Below, one piece after another: positions 61,239-64,000 of a DNA stretch of 64,000 bases. The DNA comes from Pseudomonadota bacterium (GTDB taxonomy: Bacteria; Pseudomonadota; Alphaproteobacteria; Micropepsales; Micropepsaceae). The translations under genes were made by a program, and so were the position numbers. Positions within the stretch are counted from its first letter, which is position 1. Every line of letters begins with the position of its first letter. Location of the stretch: NCBI GenBank assembly GCA_018241025.1, contig JAFEEQ010000011.1:372001-436000 (forward strand). Direction: 5' to 3'. Under the pieces are notes generated by a model that was given only the letters and a program-made list of their open reading frames with translations, did not search any database and was not told where the DNA came from.

Positions 61239-62126
61239 ATGACCATCGTCAGCATGACCGGATTCGCCGAAGCGCATGGCAGCCGCGACGGCACGCATTG
61301 GCGCTGGGAAGTGAAGAGCGTGAACGGCCGCGGTCTCGACATGCGCCTGCGCACGCCGCCGGGGTTCGACGGCCTCGAAAGCGCCGCGCGCACGCTTGCC
61401 GGCGAACGGTTCAAGCGCGGCTCGCTTCAGATCGGCCTGACGGTCGACGAGGGCGGAAGCAGCAAGGGGCTGAAGATCGACGCCGCGGCACTCGCCGCCG
61501 CGGTGCGCATCGCCCGCGAAGTCGCGGCCGAGACCGGCCTGACACCGGCGCGCGTCGACGGCCTGCTCGCGCTCAAGGGCGTGATCGTCCAGGAGGAGAA
61601 CGCGCCGCTCGAGGAACACGCCCGCGCCGCGCGCGATGCCGCGATCCTCGAGACCCTGGCGACGGCGTTCGACGCGCTGGCCCGCGCCCGGTCCAACGAA
61701 GGCAACAAGCTCAAAACGGTGCTCGCGGCACAGATCGACGGCATCGATGCGCTCACGCGCGAGGCCGCCGCGCTTGCTTCGGTCCAGCCCCAGGCGCTGC
61801 GCGACAAGCTCGCCGCGCAGGTGAAGGATCTCATCGGCGCTGGCACGCTGCCGGAAGAGCGTCTCGCCCAGGAAGTCGCGCTGCTTGCGGTCAAGGCCGA
61901 CATCCGCGAAGAGCTCGACCGGCTTGCGGCCCATGTCCAGGAAGCGCGCGCCCTGATGGCGAGCGGCGAGGCGGTGGGCCGCAAGCTCGATTTCCTCTCC
62001 CAGGAATTCAACCGCGAAGCCAACACACTGTGCAGCAAGTCGTCGGACATCGCGCTGACCAAGATCGGCCTTGCGCTCAAGGCCACGATCGACCAGTTCC
62101 GCGAGCAGGCCCAGAATGTCGAATAA
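61239..62126 (+). CDS. yicC: YicC-family endoribonuclease
   Basis: A 295-residue YicC protein. The opening TIVSMTGFAEAHG with RWEVKSVNGRGLDMRLR and the C-terminal block KLDFLSQEFNREANTLCSKS are invariant features. Family members are RNases that act on small RNAs. ATG 61239 is chosen over 61194 because conserved text starts there. Its end overlaps the gmk start by 11 bp. Confidence 0.95.
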   Translation: MTIVSMTGFAEAHGSRDGTHWRWEVKSVNGRGLDMRLRTPPGFDGLESAARTLAGERFKRGSLQIGLTVDEGGSSKGLKIDAAALAAAVRIAREVAAETGLTPARVDGLLALKGVIVQEENAPLEEHARAARDAAILETLATAFDALARARSNEGNKLKTVLAAQIDGIDALTREAAALASVQPQALRDKLAAQVKDLIGAGTLPEERLAQEVALLAVKADIREELDRLAAHVQEARALMASGEAVGRKLDFLSQEFNREANTLCSKSSDIALTKIGLALKATIDQFREQAQNVE

Positions 62127-62754
62127 CGGCGAGATCCGGCGGCGCGGCCTGATGCTGGTGCTGTCCTCGCCCTCGGGCGCGGGCAAGAGCACGCTGTCGC
62201 GCGCGCTGCTCGCCGACGACAACGCCATCCGCCTGTCGGTCTCCGCCACCACCCGCGCGCGCCGCCCCGGCGAGACCGAGGGCAAGGACTATTTCTTCGT
62301 CTCGCCCGCGCGCTTCGAGGAGATGGTGAAAGCCGACGCCTTCTTCGAGCATGCCCATGTCTTCGATCATCGCTACGGCACGCCGAAGCAGCCCGTGGTC
62401 GATGCGCTGCGTGCCGGCAGCGATGTGCTGTTCGACATCGACTGGCAGGGCACGCAGCAGCTGAAGGAGCAGGCGCGCGACGATCTCGTCAGCATCTTCA
62501 TCCTGCCGCCGAGCCATGACGAACTCGAGCGCCGCCTGAAGGCCCGCGCCCAGGACACGGACGAGGTGGTGACGCGCCGCATGGCCAAGGCCGCGGCCGA
62601 GATCAGCCATTGGCCGGAATACGACTACGTCGTCGTCAATCGCGACGTGAAGCGTGCGCTGGAGCAGATCAAGGCGATCCTCGAAGCCGAACGCGCCCGC
62701 CGCACGCGCCTCGTCGGCGTCGGCGACTTCGTGGCGGAGCTGACGAAGAGCTGA
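62116..62754 (+). CDS. gmk: Guanylate kinase
   Basis: Phosphorylates GMP to GDP, 212 residues. P-loop SSPSGAGKST near residue 18, GMP-binding SVSATTRARRPGE and GKDYFFVS, and DIDWQGTQQL are all typical. I start at ATG 62116, inside the yicC end, because text before it is in another frame. Together with guaA it serves guanine nucleotide supply, but the two are 57 kb apart. Confidence 0.98.
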   Translation: MSNNGEIRRRGLMLVLSSPSGAGKSTLSRALLADDNAIRLSVSATTRARRPGETEGKDYFFVSPARFEEMVKADAFFEHAHVFDHRYGTPKQPVVDALRAGSDVLFDIDWQGTQQLKEQARDDLVSIFILPPSHDELERRLKARAQDTDEVVTRRMAKAAAEISHWPEYDYVVVNRDVKRALEQIKAILEAERARRTRLVGVGDFVAELTKS

Positions 62755-62760
62755 TCTGCC

Positions 62761-63396
62761 CTAGGAATGGGCGACGAGGACGTACTGCTTGGCTTCGGCA
62801 GCGTTCTGAAAAAATGTCTGCAGCCGCTCGAAGCACCGGACTATTACATCGTCGAAGACCGATGGCTCTTCTTCGGTCCACAGAACGCCAGCAACGTCCA
62901 ATATCTCCATCGTCTTCGGGTTCCAGTGCTTCCGAAGGTCCGACATGGTAATTTTGCCAAGTTCGGCGGCGAACCCTGTTACCTCCTCCGGCGTGAAGAT
63001 TGTCGCGCCGTAGCCGATGTCCGCGATGCGGCTCTCGTCAGTACCGCGTCCTGCTATCGCGATCAGCAGCGGATCGTCCGGCAGAGCTCGCGTGTCGACG
63101 AACTCGAACCCGAGCTTGCGCGCCTCCTCCCGCATCGCGGCTCGCCACGCCTGGTCGTCCGAATTATCCTCGCTCTCGCGACGCTGGACGGCGATGAGCG
63201 CCATCATATACCCGGCCTCGTCTCGGGCTTTCTGTGAGAGAAGATAGGATAGCGTAGCCCAATCCTTGTCTAGATATAGCATCTCGGCGCTTTCGGACCC
63301 GGCATGCTCCGGCAGAGTCCAAAACGTTTCAGGGTCGCTGCGGATGGCGGCGAGGCGCTCGCTATTCACGCGAGCGTGGTAGGAAACGATGCTCAT
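62761..63396 (-). CDS. DUF1877 (YfbM-like) family protein
   Basis: A 211-residue protein. IVSYHARVNSERLAAIRSD at the start, LYLDKDWATLSYLLS and GYGATIFTPEEV are the DUF1877 pattern. The family is widespread and of unknown role, sometimes linked to phage or toxin immunity settings. It converges with gmk, 6 bp apart. No special promoter feature was noted. Confidence 0.8.
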   Translation of the reverse strand: MSIVSYHARVNSERLAAIRSDPETFWTLPEHAGSESAEMLYLDKDWATLSYLLSQKARDEAGYMMALIAVQRRESEDNSDDQAWRAAMREEARKLGFEFVDTRALPDDPLLIAIAGRGTDESRIADIGYGATIFTPEEVTGFAAELGKITMSDLRKHWNPKTMEILDVAGVLWTEEEPSVFDDVIVRCFERLQTFFQNAAEAKQYVLVAHS

Positions 63397-63429
63397 GTGG
63401 CTCTCGTTGTCGTCGCGTGTGGCGCGAAG

Positions 63430-64000
63430 CTAGACGATATTTACCCGGTACACCTTCTTCGCCGTGCCGCTGAACAGCGCGGTCTTCTCGTCGGCGGAGT
63501 AGGTCTTCGCGATGCGCTTGAACGCGTTCCACAGGCTGACGTAATCGCAGCCGAAGCGGTCGACCGGGAAATTGCTCTCGAACATGCAGCGCTTGGCGCC
63601 GAAGGCTTCGATGCAGGTCTCGATATAGGGCCGCCACTGCTCGGCGAGCAGCTCCGACGGCGGATCTGGCTCGTGCATCCGCGTCTTCCAGCCGGCGAAG
63701 GGCATCGGCAGGCCGCCGGTCTTCACGTGGACGTTCGCGCACTCCGCCAGCGTCTCGATCTCGCGCTTCCAGATGCCGAAACGCTCGCCGAGCTTGCCCT
63801 TATAGGCGCCGATGCCGAGCGGCGTGCCGACATGGTCGAGCACGATGGTCGTCTCGGGGAAGGCGCGGGCGAGGTCGATCAGGTCGGGCAATTGCGGCTC
63901 GACCAGCCAGGCATCGAAGGAGAGGCCGAGCTTGTGCAGCACCGCGAAACCCTCGCGGAATTTCGGATCGCGATAGAGCCCCGCCGTGTTGCGGCCCGCC
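63430..64000 (-). CDS. Amidohydrolase family protein (TIM-barrel), 5' end cut by window
   Basis: The C-terminal 190 residues or so of an amidohydrolase-2 type enzyme. Visible are AFPETTIVLDHVGTPLG with the metal-site His, NVHVKTGGLPMPF, and CMFESNFPVDRFG with the final Asp-region typical of lactone hydrolases (SNFPVD). The frame is open to the window edge, where DPKFREGFAVLHKLGLSFDAW precedes the visible metal site. Such enzymes open sugar or aromatic lactones. Confidence 0.85.
   Translation of the reverse strand, partial: AGRNTAGLYRDPKFREGFAVLHKLGLSFDAWLVEPQLPDLIDLARAFPETTIVLDHVGTPLGIGAYKGKLGERFGIWKREIETLAECANVHVKTGGLPMPFAGWKTRMHEPDPPSELLAEQWRPYIETCIEAFGAKRCMFESNFPVDRFGCDYVSLWNAFKRIAKTYSADEKTALFSGTAKKVYRVNIV

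Overview
The window looks like chromosomal DNA of a GC-rich alphaproteobacterium. The evidence is gene content and order: fabD-fabG-acpP-fabF-mltG-yicC-gmk, radA-cvpA-purF, rpsF-rpsR-rplI, der-bamB-TPR-panB and an alr/mla block, all with high GC and alphaproteobacterial sequence style. I cannot name the genus; a Rhizomicrobium/Micropepsis- or Caulobacter-like lineage is a guess. No rRNA, tRNA or CRISPR array was seen. Both edges cut genes: a TonB receptor on the left and an amidohydrolase on the right.

Left part (1-5.2 kb): a copper-type TonB receptor behind a DUF2946 gene, then an rRNA m5C methyltransferase and guaA. After an IS630 relic (about 5.6-5.9 kb) comes the most interesting region, 5.9-13.8 kb. 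It reads as a lasso-like RiPP locus. It holds an asparagine-synthetase-like cyclase lacking the glutaminase Cys, a PqqD-like recognition protein, an HPr-kinase-like enzyme, two sulfotransferases, three 2OG-Fe(II) oxygenases and a 54-residue precursor candidate. The precursor has a possible Gly1-Glu8 ring and a C-terminal Ser. No B2 leader peptidase is visible. A second short peptide with the same Trp-Pro-Thr-Gly spacing lies far away at 48.7 kb.

Middle part (14-32 kb): small accessory and regulatory genes (DUF1801, an ECF sigma factor with its DGPF partner, VOC/GFA genes divergent from a TetR regulator, GST, PAS/HWE kinase, epimerase, XRE-type regulator, degenerate TauD-like protein, ArsR with twin operators, a paralogous membrane pair). 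Next come thpR, dnaB, a GT25 glycosyltransferase and a third sulfotransferase-like gene with a small ORF in front of it.

Right part (32-64 kb): mostly housekeeping. It holds alr, mlaE-mlaF, a toxin/antitoxin-like pair with a consensus promoter, radA-cvpA-purF, the panB-TPR-bamB-der operon on the minus strand, ribosomal proteins with a strong terminator, an MFS transporter, an FNR-type regulator, a TauD dioxygenase, rpiB, a PRMT-like methyltransferase, the fatty-acid synthesis operon, mltG, an inverted pair of REP-like palindromes, yicC-gmk, DUF1877 and the partial amidohydrolase.
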